This document shows, piece by piece, positions 27,592 through 36,368 of a stretch of 54,971 nucleotides of DNA (positions within the stretch are counted from its first letter, which is position 1; the number at the start of each line of letters is the position of its first letter). The DNA is taken from positions 1 to 54,971 of the forward strand of contig DVNH01000022.1 in the NCBI GenBank assembly GCA_018714565.1, given 5' to 3'. The notes below the pieces were generated by a model, which saw nothing but the letters and a program-made list of their open reading frames with translations, was not told the DNA's origin and made no database searches. This stretch comes from Candidatus Merdicola faecigallinarum (GTDB lineage Bacteria > Bacillota > Clostridia > TANB77 > CAG-508). Made by a program: the position numbers and the translations under genes.

Positions 27592-28052
27592 TTGTTATTT
27601 TGGTCAAATCTTTTTTTTGTTTTTAATCGAATACATGTCTTACATTTTTCGCTTTCTAAGTCATAATTGCATTCCAACTCCTGAACAGGAATAATACTCT
27701 TTATGTAATTTGCAAATTTTTCAGCTGTATCTTCTGAAATTGCATGTTTCATAGATTTTGCCTCTTCTTCTGCTGTTCCTTGATTCACATTTAAAACCTC
27801 TATTAGAAATGCTTTGAGAATATTATGTTTATTAACAATGTTTTTTGCTTGTTTTTCTCCCTCTTTTGTTAATTGAACATCTCCATAACTTTCATAATTT
27901 ATCATATTCATCTCTTTTAATAATTTAATTGCTTTATTTACACTTGCTTTACTATAACCTAGGGTAGTAGCAATATCTGTCACTCTTGCTTTTTTATTCT
28001 CTTTTAGCAAAAAATAAATTGTTTTTAAATATTCTTCTTGCGATATTGTCAT
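27588..28052 (-). CDS. DtxR-family metal-dependent repressor
   Basis: 154 aa from the ATG at 28052 (GGGGGAAGAGAG site). The N-terminal winged helix-turn-helix (MTISQEEYLKTIYFLLKE...TLGYSKASVNKAIKLL) and the dimerisation and metal domain (HNILKAFLIEVL...EEAKSMKHAIS) fit the MntR/IdeR group. His and Glu ligand positions appear kept. A Cys pair near the C-terminus (CNYDLESEKCKTC) is often seen in clostridial members. Being convergent with the suf genes suggests iron control, but manganese is equally possible. Confidence 0.85.
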   Translation of the reverse strand: MTISQEEYLKTIYFLLKENKKARVTDIATTLGYSKASVNKAIKLLKEMNMINYESYGDVQLTKEGEKQAKNIVNKHNILKAFLIEVLNVNQGTAEEEAKSMKHAISEDTAEKFANYIKSIIPVQELECNYDLESEKCKTCIRLKTKKRFDQNNK

Positions 28053-28229
28053 TCTCTCTTCCCCCATTTTTCTTATTTCTTTTTAGTTATTATAATATAA
28101 AAATCGCTATCTGCCAATATTTTTTCTCTTATCATCTTTCCTTTTTTCTTACCTTATCATATAATATGACCAAATAGAATATATAATTATATGCTCTATT
28201 CTATATCTCTGCTCAAAGGAGAATTCATT

Positions 28230-29114
28230 ATGAAAAAAATAATTTTTAAAGGATGTGGTACCGCTATCGCCACACCATTTACAGAAGATGGCGTTAATTT
28301 TGAAGAGTTTGGAAGATTAATTGAATTTCAAATTCAAGAAGGAGTTGATAGCCTTATTGTTTGTGGAACAACGGGTGAATCTTCTACTATGACAGAAGAA
28401 GAAAAAAAGCAAACCATGAAATATGCAATTCAAAAAGTAAACAAAAGAGTTCCTGTCATTTTAGGAACTGGAGGTAACAATACAATGCAAGCAATTAAAA
28501 TGTCTCAATATGCTGAAGAAATTGGAGCAGATGCTGCTTTAGTTGTTACCCCTTATTACAATAAAACAACACAAAATGGTCTTATCGAACATTATAAAGC
28601 AATTGCAAATTCTATTCATTTGCCAATTATACTTTATAATGTACCTGGAAGAACCGGATTAAATATTTTACCAGAAACCTGTCTTGCTTTATCTAAAATT
28701 GAAAATATTGTTGCAATTAAAGAAGCCAGTGGAAATCTTTCACAAGTAGCTAAAATTGCTGCTTTATGTGGAGATAATTTAGCAATTTATTCTGGTAATG
28801 ATGATCAAATTTTACCGGTATTATCTTTAGGTGGAATTGGTGTTATCTCTGTTCTTTCTAATATTGCACCCAAATATACCCATGAACTTGTATATCATTA
28901 TTTTGATGGCAATCATGAAAAAGCAACTCAAATGCAATTACAAGCACTTGAATTAATTAATAACTTATTCTCTGAAGTGAACCCAATCCCTGTAAAAGAA
29001 GCACTAAATCTTATGGGATATCATTACGGAATTCCTAGACTACCTTTGGTTCCTTTAAGTTCATCTCATCGTAATCTATTACAAGATTCTATGAAAAAAT
29101 TTGGATTATGCTAA
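28230..29114 (+). CDS. dapA: 4-hydroxy-tetrahydrodipicolinate synthase
   Basis: Condenses pyruvate and aspartate semialdehyde, the first step of the lysine/DAP branch. 294 aa from the ATG at 28230, with AAAGGAG before it; the frame extends upstream but family length fits this start. Conserved features are GTAIATPF (residues 8-15), GTTGESSTM (47-55), Tyr in TPYYN, the Schiff-base Lys in IVAIKEASG, and GNDDQILP. It heads a set with an HD protein and dapB. Confidence 0.97.
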   Translation: MKKIIFKGCGTAIATPFTEDGVNFEEFGRLIEFQIQEGVDSLIVCGTTGESSTMTEEEKKQTMKYAIQKVNKRVPVILGTGGNNTMQAIKMSQYAEEIGADAALVVTPYYNKTTQNGLIEHYKAIANSIHLPIILYNVPGRTGLNILPETCLALSKIENIVAIKEASGNLSQVAKIAALCGDNLAIYSGNDDQILPVLSLGGIGVISVLSNIAPKYTHELVYHYFDGNHEKATQMQLQALELINNLFSEVNPIPVKEALNLMGYHYGIPRLPLVPLSSSHRNLLQDSMKKFGLC

Positions 29115-29207
29115 AAATATTAAAACTCTCTTAATTTATATCATTCTTTTCATTTTTATGCTATAATTAATAGTAGGGAGTTTTGAAAATAAAAGGAGCT
29201 ATTTGGT

Positions 29208-29762
29208 ATGATAAAAACTAAAAATGAAAATACAAATATTTTTAGTGATGAAAAAGAATTTGAAGCAATTATTTCTGACTTAACAACAAATTGGGCGGTT
29301 CAAGAAATGAACCAATACATACAGCATTTCGATACTAGTTGTTTTGATCATTGTAAAAAAGTTGCTTATTATAGTTATCTTATTTGTAAAAAACATGGCT
29401 TAGATTATCGCTCAGCAGCTAGAGGAGCCATGCTTCATGATCTTTTTCTATATAATTGGAGAAAATCACAAAGAGATGTTAAATTAGAGGGATTACATGC
29501 CTTTGTTCATCCAAAAATTGCTTTTCAAAATGCAATTCATCTTTTTCAATTAAATGAAAAAGAACAAGATATTATTTTAAAACACATGTGGCCCCTTACA
29601 ATTTTTGCTGTTCCAAAATATAGAGAAAGCTTTATTATTACTTTTGTTGATAAATACTGCGCAATTGAAGAAACATTAACCTATTTCCAAAAGAAAAAGA
29701 GATTTAGACAACTTTCCAGATATGCTTATATTTTCTTGGCAATGGTAATTTTAAGATTATAG
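29208..29762 (+). CDS. HD-domain protein, predicted phosphohydrolase
   Basis: 184 aa with an AAAGGAG site. HD elements are FDHCKKVAYYSYLI (about residue 44), ARGAMLHDLF (about 70), FVHPKIA and ILKHMWPL, then DKYCA. It stands between dapA and dapB on the same strand, a fairly common arrangement in clostridia, but no function in lysine synthesis is known. It is unrelated in detail to the HD protein at 5616-6276. Confidence 0.85.
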   Translation: MIKTKNENTNIFSDEKEFEAIISDLTTNWAVQEMNQYIQHFDTSCFDHCKKVAYYSYLICKKHGLDYRSAARGAMLHDLFLYNWRKSQRDVKLEGLHAFVHPKIAFQNAIHLFQLNEKEQDIILKHMWPLTIFAVPKYRESFIITFVDKYCAIEETLTYFQKKKRFRQLSRYAYIFLAMVILRL

Positions 29763-29784
29763 GGGAGTCTTTTTTACTCCTCTT
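29761..29784 (+). terminator. Weak hairpin after the HD gene
   Basis: AGGGGAGT (29761-29768) pairs with ACTCCTCT (29776-29783) with a T-rich loop. It is followed by only a short T-rich stretch, so it may be a partial terminator that lowers dapB expression. Confidence 0.45.
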
Positions 29785-29807
29785 ATTTGAATTTAGGAGA
29801 TGATAAA

Positions 29808-30566
29808 ATGATAAAAATATTAATAAACGGATGCAATGGTAAAATGGGACAAGAAGTAATGAAGTTAATTGATTCTAATCATGACTTTGTTCTAATTGGC
29901 GGTTTTGATTTAAAAAATAATGGAAATTATTCTTTTCCTGTTTATACTGATATTTCTCAAATAGAAGAAAAACCAGATGTTGTAATCGACTTTTCTGTAC
30001 CAGATGCTACTATGAAAATCCTATCATATTGTAAATCAAATGGAGTTCCTATTGTGATTGCTACTACTGGATTATCGAATGAGCAAATGACTGAAATTAA
30101 AAAAGCTTCAAAAATAATACCTATTTTTAAATCAGCAAATATGTCTTATGATATTAATCTAATGGCCTCTATTCTTTCTGAGTTGGCTGTAAAATTACAA
30201 AATACTGATATTGAAATTATTGAAACACATCATAATCGAAAAATTGATAGCCCAAGTGGAACTGCTCTATTCCTTGCAGATTCTATTAATCAAGCCTTAG
30301 GAAATACCAAAACATATGAATTTGATAGACACCATAAACATGAAAAGCGTTCCAAAGATGAAATTGGATTTTCTTCCGTTCGTGGTGGAAATATCGTAGG
30401 AGAACATATTGTTCAATTCTATGGCGAAAATGAAACTTTTGAAATAAAACATACTTGTTATTCTAGAACAGTTTTCGCAGAAGGAGCTTTAAAAGCTGCT
30501 CAATTTTTGTTTCAACAAGAAAATGGTTTCTATAATATGAATGACCTAATTGAATCAAATCAATAA
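29808..30566 (+). CDS. dapB: 4-hydroxy-tetrahydrodipicolinate reductase
   Basis: Reduces the DapA product with NAD(P)H. 252 aa from the ATG at 29808; the sequence TAGGAGATGATAAA precedes it, and an ATG at 29787 would place the ribosome site inside the gene. NAD-binding GCNGKMGQEV is at residues 8-17, then IATTGLS, the catalytic ETHHNRKIDSPSGTA (about 140-155), and RGGNIVGEHIVQFYGENE. Copy C of the dispersed repeat begins at the stop codon. Confidence 0.97.
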   Translation: MIKILINGCNGKMGQEVMKLIDSNHDFVLIGGFDLKNNGNYSFPVYTDISQIEEKPDVVIDFSVPDATMKILSYCKSNGVPIVIATTGLSNEQMTEIKKASKIIPIFKSANMSYDINLMASILSELAVKLQNTDIEIIETHHNRKIDSPSGTALFLADSINQALGNTKTYEFDRHHKHEKRSKDEIGFSSVRGGNIVGEHIVQFYGENETFEIKHTCYSRTVFAEGALKAAQFLFQQENGFYNMNDLIESNQ

Positions 30567-30674
30567 ATAAGAAAAGTGGCTTCGCCGTATGTACAGATTG
30601 CTTTGCAATCGCACAGATTAAGGTAACTTAACCTTGTTGCTCCAGAAAAATCTGTCGATTTTTCCTATGCAATA
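30567..30674 (+). repeat. Dispersed structured repeat, copy C1 (full)
   Basis: Begins directly after the dapB stop. The first hairpin has become GTGGC/GCCGT, where the two outer pairs are now G-U wobbles. The second is GATTGC/GCAATC. The third has GAAAAATC/GATTTTTC in place of GAAATTTC/GAAATTTC, three compensated changes, with outer TTGC/GCAA. Confidence 0.9.
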
Positions 30675-30725
30675 AGAAAAGTGGCTTCGCCGTATGTACA
30701 GATTACTTTAAAATCCTATGCAATT
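30671..30725 (+). repeat. Dispersed structured repeat, copy C2 (internally deleted)
   Basis: Starts in the last bases of C1 (AATAAGAAAA serves as the end of one and the start of the next). It keeps the first hairpin and part of the second, then jumps to the last 15 bases of the element (AAAATCCTATGCAAT). Confidence 0.85.
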
Positions 30726-30741
30726 AAATGCATAGGATTTT
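30710..30741. terminator. Terminator built on the end of repeat C2
   Basis: Perfect 13-bp stem AAAATCCTATGCA/TGCATAGGATTTT (30710-30722 with 30729-30741) with a six-base loop and a T-run. Its left arm is the 3' end of the repeat. It serves the convergent dapB and cyclophilin genes. Confidence 0.85.
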
Positions 30742-30774
30742 TTCTATTTATTATTTGTTATTACGTTTCCTAGT

Positions 30775-31563
30775 CTATTGTGCTGACAACGCACTTGGAT
30801 CTATACCATATGTTTCTTGAAACCAAGTATTATAATCAAATGGTTCTATTGTATTTGGTTCTCCATAATCTACACCAAAAGTATCTACTTTAATGGTTTT
30901 TATTACTGGAGGATTTACTGGCGTACTTACTTCTGCATTTTCCTCTGTACTTCCCTCTGCAGCTTTTACTTCTACTTCACTTATTTTGTCTAATACAGCC
31001 ATGCTTTCTTCATCCATAATTTTTCCAAATGCTGCATATTGTCCATTTAGATTACTATTATCTTCTGTTACAATAAAAAATTGTGATCCAGCTGAGTTAT
31101 ATCCTTCTTCATATAATCCCATTTGGCTATAATCAGATCTTGCCATAGAGATAACACCTTTTTCATGTCTTAATGTATTTTTTGTATAACCATTTAGAGA
31201 AAATTCTCCTTGAATTGCATATTCATCACTTGATCCTCCATCTTTTACATCGGATAGACTTGGAGCTCCTGTACCATTTCCTAATTTATCTCCACCTTGG
31301 ATCATAAAATCTTTTACTATTCGATGGAAAGTAAGTCCATCATAAAATCCACGATTTGCTAGTGCAATAAAGTTTGTTACTGTATTTGGAGCCATATCTG
31401 GATACAATTCTACCTTCATTGTTCCAAATCCTTCTACCTCAATGGTAGCTACTGGATTCTGTATTTTCTTTGTAGCAGCTAAATAATAACTATACCCTAA
31501 TCCTCCAATTAAAATAACAATAATAACAATTGCTATAATCATAATAATATTTTTCTTTTTCAT
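30775..31563 (-). CDS. Membrane-anchored cyclophilin-type peptidyl-prolyl isomerase
   Basis: 262 aa. An N-terminal membrane helix (residues 5-27) without a lipobox is followed by a cyclophilin domain (about 40-215): FHRIVKDFMIQGGD is the active-site stretch (Arg and Phe of FHR..FMIQGGD), then GVISMARSD, SQFFIVTEDNSNLNGQYAAFGKI. The C-terminal 35 residues after the domain are Pro/Asp-rich. Predicted to act outside the membrane in folding of exported proteins. Confidence 0.93.
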   Translation of the reverse strand: MKKKNIIMIIAIVIIVILIGGLGYSYYLAATKKIQNPVATIEVEGFGTMKVELYPDMAPNTVTNFIALANRGFYDGLTFHRIVKDFMIQGGDKLGNGTGAPSLSDVKDGGSSDEYAIQGEFSLNGYTKNTLRHEKGVISMARSDYSQMGLYEEGYNSAGSQFFIVTEDNSNLNGQYAAFGKIMDEESMAVLDKISEVEVKAAEGSTEENAEVSTPVNPPVIKTIKVDTFGVDYGEPNTIEPFDYNTWFQETYGIDPSALSAQ

Positions 31564-31589
31564 TTTCTTTCCTCCTATTTATCTTTTGC

Positions 31590-32666
31590 CTATAACATGA
31601 CATTATCAAATACAAATTGTTCTTGCATACGTTTTAAAGACTGTTTGATTGTTTTTGCTCTTACTTCTCCAATTCCATCTACTTCATCTAAAGTAGGAAT
31701 ATCCGCTACTAATATATGTTGAAATGATTTAAATGATTTTACTAAATTTTCTACAATATTATTTGGCATTCTTGGTATTTTATTTAAAATACGATATCCT
31801 CTTGTATAAACTCCTACTTCATCATAATTGTCAAAGTTTTCATATCCTAATATTTTAGCAATTACTTGTGGTTTCATTAATTCTTCATATGCTAATGCTG
31901 TTATCTGATCTAATACGGCTTCTGGGGTTTCTTCATGGTCCAGTGTTAAATAATCTTTAATAATATATAATTCCTCTTTTTCTAAACCTCCAACTAATTC
32001 CTCTAGTTGCATTTCCACCAGTCTTCCTTCTTCTCCTAGCTCAAAGATTCCTCGTTGCACCTCATCTACAATTCTCATTACCATTTCAGCTCTTTGAATT
32101 GCAGTAATTACATTATCTAAGGTTACAATATCATTAAATTCATATTCATTTAATATACTTAATTTACTATCAAATACCTTTTTATATTTTTCTAGAGTTT
32201 GAAGTGCTTGATTTGCTCGGTTTAAAACAGTGGAAGTATCTTGTATCGTATATCTTGAATTTCCCTTAAAAATTGTAATGATATTTCTTCTCTGTGAAAT
32301 ACTAACAACAAGTACTCCTGTCTGTTTTGCTGTACGCTCTGCCGTTCTATGTCTTGTTCCCGTTTCTTTTGTTACAATTTCTGGGGATGGTATTAATTGT
32401 GCATTTGCATACAAAATTTTCTTTAAATCAGAACTTAACACAATAGCTCCATCCATTTTAGCAAGTTCATATAATTTGGAGGAAGTATAATCTTCGTTAA
32501 TAAAAAATCCTCCATCTACAATATCTAATACTTCTTTTGTATCCCCTATAACAAGTAGTGCCCCCGTCTTTGCTTTTAATATATTATCCAATCCTTCTCG
32601 AATTGCAGTTCCAGGTGCTATTAGCTTTCGTATCTCTGTAAGCATATCATCTTTTTTTAATCTCAA
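31590..32666 (-). CDS. disA: DNA integrity scanning diadenylate cyclase
   Basis: Makes cyclic di-AMP from ATP and scans DNA for branched structures. 358 aa if started at the TTG at 32666 (AAAGGTG ahead), or seven longer from a GTG at 32687 that has no ribosome site. The DAC domain holds AKMDGAIVLS (DGA) and ETGTRHRTAERTAKQTG (RHR). The C-terminal HhH DNA-binding part is VDGIGEVRAKTIKQSL. It follows radA after a four- or 24-base gap depending on the start, the usual clostridial pair. Confidence 0.95.
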   Translation of the reverse strand: MRLKKDDMLTEIRKLIAPGTAIREGLDNILKAKTGALLVIGDTKEVLDIVDGGFFINEDYTSSKLYELAKMDGAIVLSSDLKKILYANAQLIPSPEIVTKETGTRHRTAERTAKQTGVLVVSISQRRNIITIFKGNSRYTIQDTSTVLNRANQALQTLEKYKKVFDSKLSILNEYEFNDIVTLDNVITAIQRAEMVMRIVDEVQRGIFELGEEGRLVEMQLEELVGGLEKEELYIIKDYLTLDHEETPEAVLDQITALAYEELMKPQVIAKILGYENFDNYDEVGVYTRGYRILNKIPRMPNNIVENLVKSFKSFQHILVADIPTLDEVDGIGEVRAKTIKQSLKRMQEQFVFDNVML

Positions 32667-32690
32667 ATAAAACCAACACCTTTCCACTTG

Positions 32691-34052
32691 CTACTTCAGT
32701 CCAATCGCACGCATAGCTTCTATAACATTTTTCACACCTATTATATCTAAATTATATTTTTCTTTCAATAGCTTTTTATTATTTTCTGGTATGATGCACT
32801 TTTTAAATCCTAGCTTTTCTGCCTCTTTTAAACGCTTTTCGATTAAATTAACCATTCTTACTTCTCCGGTTAAACCAACTTCTCCAATCGCAACTACGCC
32901 CTTTGGAATACTAATATTTTTAAAACTAGAAGCAGCTGCAAGAATAATTCCTAAATCTAAGGCAGGCTCATTAATACGAATTCCTCCTACCACATTTAAA
33001 TATACATCTTGATTTCCTAACATCATCCCTGCTTTTTTTTCTAATACAGCAATCAGTAAAGTTAATCGATTATAATCAATTCCATTTGCTGTTCTTCTTG
33101 GCATTCCAAATACGCTAAGTGCAGTTAGCGCTTGTAACTCAATTAAAAGTGGTCTTGTCCCTTCCATACTAGCTACAATAACTGATCCTGAAGGATTATC
33201 ATCTCTTTCTGAAATTAAAATGGAAGATGGATTTGAAATTTCTGTCATTCCTTCTCCTTGCATTTCAAACATTCCTATCTCATTTGTTGATCCAAAACGG
33301 TTTTTTACTCCTCTTAAAATACGATAAGAAAAATATCTTTCTCCTTCTAAATATAGTACAGTATCTACCATATGTTCTAATACTCTTGGTCCTGCAATAT
33401 TTCCATCTTTTGTTACATGCCCTATGATAATCGTTGTTATTTCTCTTTGTTTACAAATTTTCATAATTCTTGCCGTTATTTCTCTTACTTGACTTACACT
33501 TCCTGCTGCTGAAGTAATTTCTTCTGAATACATTGTTTGAATGGAATCAATAATTACTAATTTTGGTTTTACTTCCTCAATTGCCATATCAATGACATCG
33601 ATATCGGTTTCTCCTAAAAATAAAATAGAATCATTGGTAATTTGCAATCGATCTGCCCTTAATTTTATTTGCTCTGCAGATTCTTCTCCCGAGACATATA
33701 AAACTTTTCCTTCTCCTTTCATTTTGTTACAAATTTGAAGAATTAGAGTAGATTTTCCAATTCCAGGTTCCCCTCCTAAAAGTACCAAAGATCCTTTTAC
33801 TAAACCTCCTCCTAGTACACGATCTAATTCCTCATAACCAGTAGAAATTCTTTGGCTCTCTGTTCCTATATATTCATTTAAAGGTTTTGGTGTAACGGAC
33901 TTATTTTTTTCTTTTTTTCCACCTTCATTTCCTTTTACCAATTTTTCCTCATAAAAACTATTCCATGCATTACAAGCAGGACACTTTCCCATCCATTTAG
34001 CAGATTCATATCCACATTCACTACATACAAAAACACTTTTTACTTTTGCCAT
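32691..34052 (-). CDS. radA: DNA repair protein RadA (Sms)
   Basis: Branch-migration ATPase in recombination. 453 aa. N-terminal zinc finger CSECGY...CPAC (residues 10-27), Walker A GGEPGIGKSTL (about 92-102), the RadA KNRFGS motif (about 252-257), Walker B VIIDSIQTM, and a C-terminal Lon-like domain with the NVVGGIRINEPALDLG stretch. Full length. disA follows directly. Confidence 0.97.
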   Translation of the reverse strand: MAKVKSVFVCSECGYESAKWMGKCPACNAWNSFYEEKLVKGNEGGKKEKNKSVTPKPLNEYIGTESQRISTGYEELDRVLGGGLVKGSLVLLGGEPGIGKSTLILQICNKMKGEGKVLYVSGEESAEQIKLRADRLQITNDSILFLGETDIDVIDMAIEEVKPKLVIIDSIQTMYSEEITSAAGSVSQVREITARIMKICKQREITTIIIGHVTKDGNIAGPRVLEHMVDTVLYLEGERYFSYRILRGVKNRFGSTNEIGMFEMQGEGMTEISNPSSILISERDDNPSGSVIVASMEGTRPLLIELQALTALSVFGMPRRTANGIDYNRLTLLIAVLEKKAGMMLGNQDVYLNVVGGIRINEPALDLGIILAAASSFKNISIPKGVVAIGEVGLTGEVRMVNLIEKRLKEAEKLGFKKCIIPENNKKLLKEKYNLDIIGVKNVIEAMRAIGLK

Positions 34053-34089
34053 TTTTCTCTCCTATTTTTTGTTTTCTATTATCATATCT

Positions 34090-34118
34090 TTTATATGCTT
34101 TTATTCGTAAAAAATCAA
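34090..34118 (-). promoter_or_regulatory. radA promoter
   Basis: TTGATT -35 (34113-34118), 17-base spacer and TATAAA -10 (34090-34095) on the minus strand, about 40 bases before the radA start. Confidence 0.7.
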
Positions 34119-34185
34119 GTAGTAATTACTGATTTATAAAATCTTTCTTTTTATTATCTGTTACTAACTTTTTTCTAATTCATCC

Positions 34186-34370
34186 AAGAAGGTTTATGGG
34201 TTCCTATTTCATAAATTTTTCGTCTCATTACAGAAATACAAGAATTTCTAACATCATTTTATGGCACCCTTTCAAAAAATTTGAACATTTCCCATAAAAT
34301 AATGAAAGAAATTCTAGATTTCTTCTATTCGCATTCAAAATTTCTTCCATAGGAATCCATAAACCTTCTT
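34186..34370. repeat. 185-bp imperfect inverted repeat, MITE-like or structured RNA
   Basis: The outer 22 bases (34186-34207 and 34349-34370) are inverted copies with one G/A difference that would still pair as G-U in RNA. Pairing continues inward with interruptions over about 85 bp per arm, including AGAATTTCT and ATTTTATGG on both sides. It ends near 34260-34290 in a loop. No ORF. It lies between radA (divergent start) and the GH15 terminator. No second copy was noticed in the window. Confidence 0.8.
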
Positions 34371-34413
34371 AAGTATAAATCCATTATATACCGAATTTTC
34401 CTACATAAAAAGA

Positions 34414-34437
34414 AGTAAATTCTAATTAGAATTTACT
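34414..34437 (-). terminator. Terminator at the GH15 gene end
   Basis: Perfect palindrome of 24 bases (AGTAAATTCTAA and its complement). On the minus strand TTCTTTTT follows. The +1-frame stop codon (34428-34426) lies in the middle of it. Confidence 0.75.
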
Positions 34438-36319
34438 CCCATATAATTTTTCTAACACTAAAATAAACATTGCATGCGCCCATCCGTAGTCCCATTACCC
34501 ATGCTGGTTTCATGGTTTCATTATTAATTTGTTCTGAAATTAATCCTAGTTCTTCACAAGTATTCACAACATATCTTAATTCTTCTTTTGCTTTACTCTT
34601 TTCTCCTTTTTCAATATGATACAAAGCCATCCATAATGTTGTAATCGTCCAAGGATTTCCATTCATATAATTATCATTTTCGAATCTTTTATATCCACCG
34701 GTATAAGTTCTTAAAGTTAAATCAATTCTTTCTACTGTGTTCGTTATTTTCTTTTCCTTTGGAGTAAAAATTTGAAAAGGTACAACAGCCCCTATTATAC
34801 TAACATCCATCCATCTATCTTCTAAATTTCTTACAAAACTCTTTTTTTCATTATCATAAAAAGCAGTAACAATATATTCTTTTGTTTGAATTAAAAATTC
34901 TTCTATTTTCTTCTTTTCTTCTCGAATTTGTTCCTGTTTGATACGATTTTCTTCATATTCATTATAAATTTCATTATAAATTAAATTCATTGAATAAAAT
35001 GCTGCAAATATACTAGAAATAGAATACATATTAATTCCTTCATGCATTTCCCATAAATCGTAACTAACATGAATTTCATTCGTCTTTAGTAAAAGATCTT
35101 TCATATATCTTTGTAAAAATCGATTTGCTTTTTCACACATTTTTAATGTATCTTTCAAGAATTTCTTATCTTTTCCAAACTTATAATGTTCCCATACACC
35201 ATAAATTACACTTGCTGTTTCGTCTACTTGATATCCCCAACATGGTGCTAAGCTTCCATCGGTATAAAAACGTTGTTCCCATTTACCATCTTCACTTTGT
35301 GTTTTTTTACAAAAATTTTTGTAAAACTTTTCTACTTCCTTTTTCATTCCTAAAAGCTCCATCGCTCTTGTGATAAATACAGCATCTCTTGTCCAGCAAT
35401 AACTATATCTTCCACATCTAGTTCTTTCTTCATCTACTTCTACTGCCGCACTAATTCCTCCTGTTTCTTGATTTACTAAAAGAGGAAAATATAATATGGT
35501 TCTTCGATACATTCTTTGTATTTTTTCTTCATAGGCATTTCTAGGTTCTTCAAATTTAAATGTGTTATGTTTTTTAAGATATCTTTTCCAATAATTTTCT
35601 GTTAATGCTTGCTCTTTAATAATATCTAATTTCTTAAAACAGTTGGTTTCTTCTTCAATTTGTTTTTCACAATTTTCTGTTATGGTAATCATAATATCAA
35701 TATATTTTTTCTCTTTTGGTTTCATCGTTCCTAAATCATAACAAACACTTGCATCTGGTGCCATTCCAATATAATCTTTATCATGAATATATCCTTCTTG
35801 TATATTGGATCCTGTATCATTTAATTGATGATTGGTACGTTCTACCTTATTTGAGAAAATACTAAGCGCAAAATCATGAGCATATTGTACGATCCCTTTA
35901 TCAATTAATTTTGATCCAACCAAATTATTCTCTGCAGTATGTAATTTGGAATGAACAAAAAATTTAACATCCAAATTAATTGTGTTTTCATTAACAAATA
36001 AATATCTTCTTATTAACACATTATTTTTGATAGGTACAAAATCGGTTTGTACAATTTTTAAATTGAAATAAGTATTTTTTATTTCAGTTGTTAAAATATT
36101 AGTATCTTCTATATATTTTTGTTTGTATTGATTATTAATATCTTGATGTAGATAAATTAAAGATGAGTCATTAATTTTAACCCCAGTTTCAAAATAATCC
36201 AAAAACTGCTTATTATCTCTTGTTGGATAATATAGTCTTAACAATTCTCCATTCTTACTATAACTTGCTAATATTTGATCATTTCCAATAACGGCGTCGT
36301 TAAAATACTTCGTTTTCAT
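34426..36319 (-). CDS. GH15 glucoamylase-like hydrolase, +1 shift at CGG
   Basis: Glycoside hydrolase family 15-like protein, expected to release glucose from alpha-glucans or trehalose-type substrates. No signal peptide, so cytoplasmic. The N-terminal beta domain is about residues 1-240; the (alpha/alpha)6 catalytic part holds RCGRYSYCWTRDAVFITRAM (about 300-320), WEQRFYTDGSLAPCWGYQVDE and DLWEMHEGINMYS. In the zero frame the tail is LRMGACNVYFSVRKIIWE, unlike the family. At the CGG at 34486-34484, skipping C and reading GGA gives GLGWAHAMFILVLEKLYGSKF, which has the W-[AS]-HAMF motif that closes GH15 domains. The corrected length is 630 aa and span minus one is divisible by three. Confidence 0.88.
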
Positions 36320-36368
36320 GCTTTCTTCCCCTTCTGTTTCTTCTTCTTTTTCTATCTTTTATTTTCTA

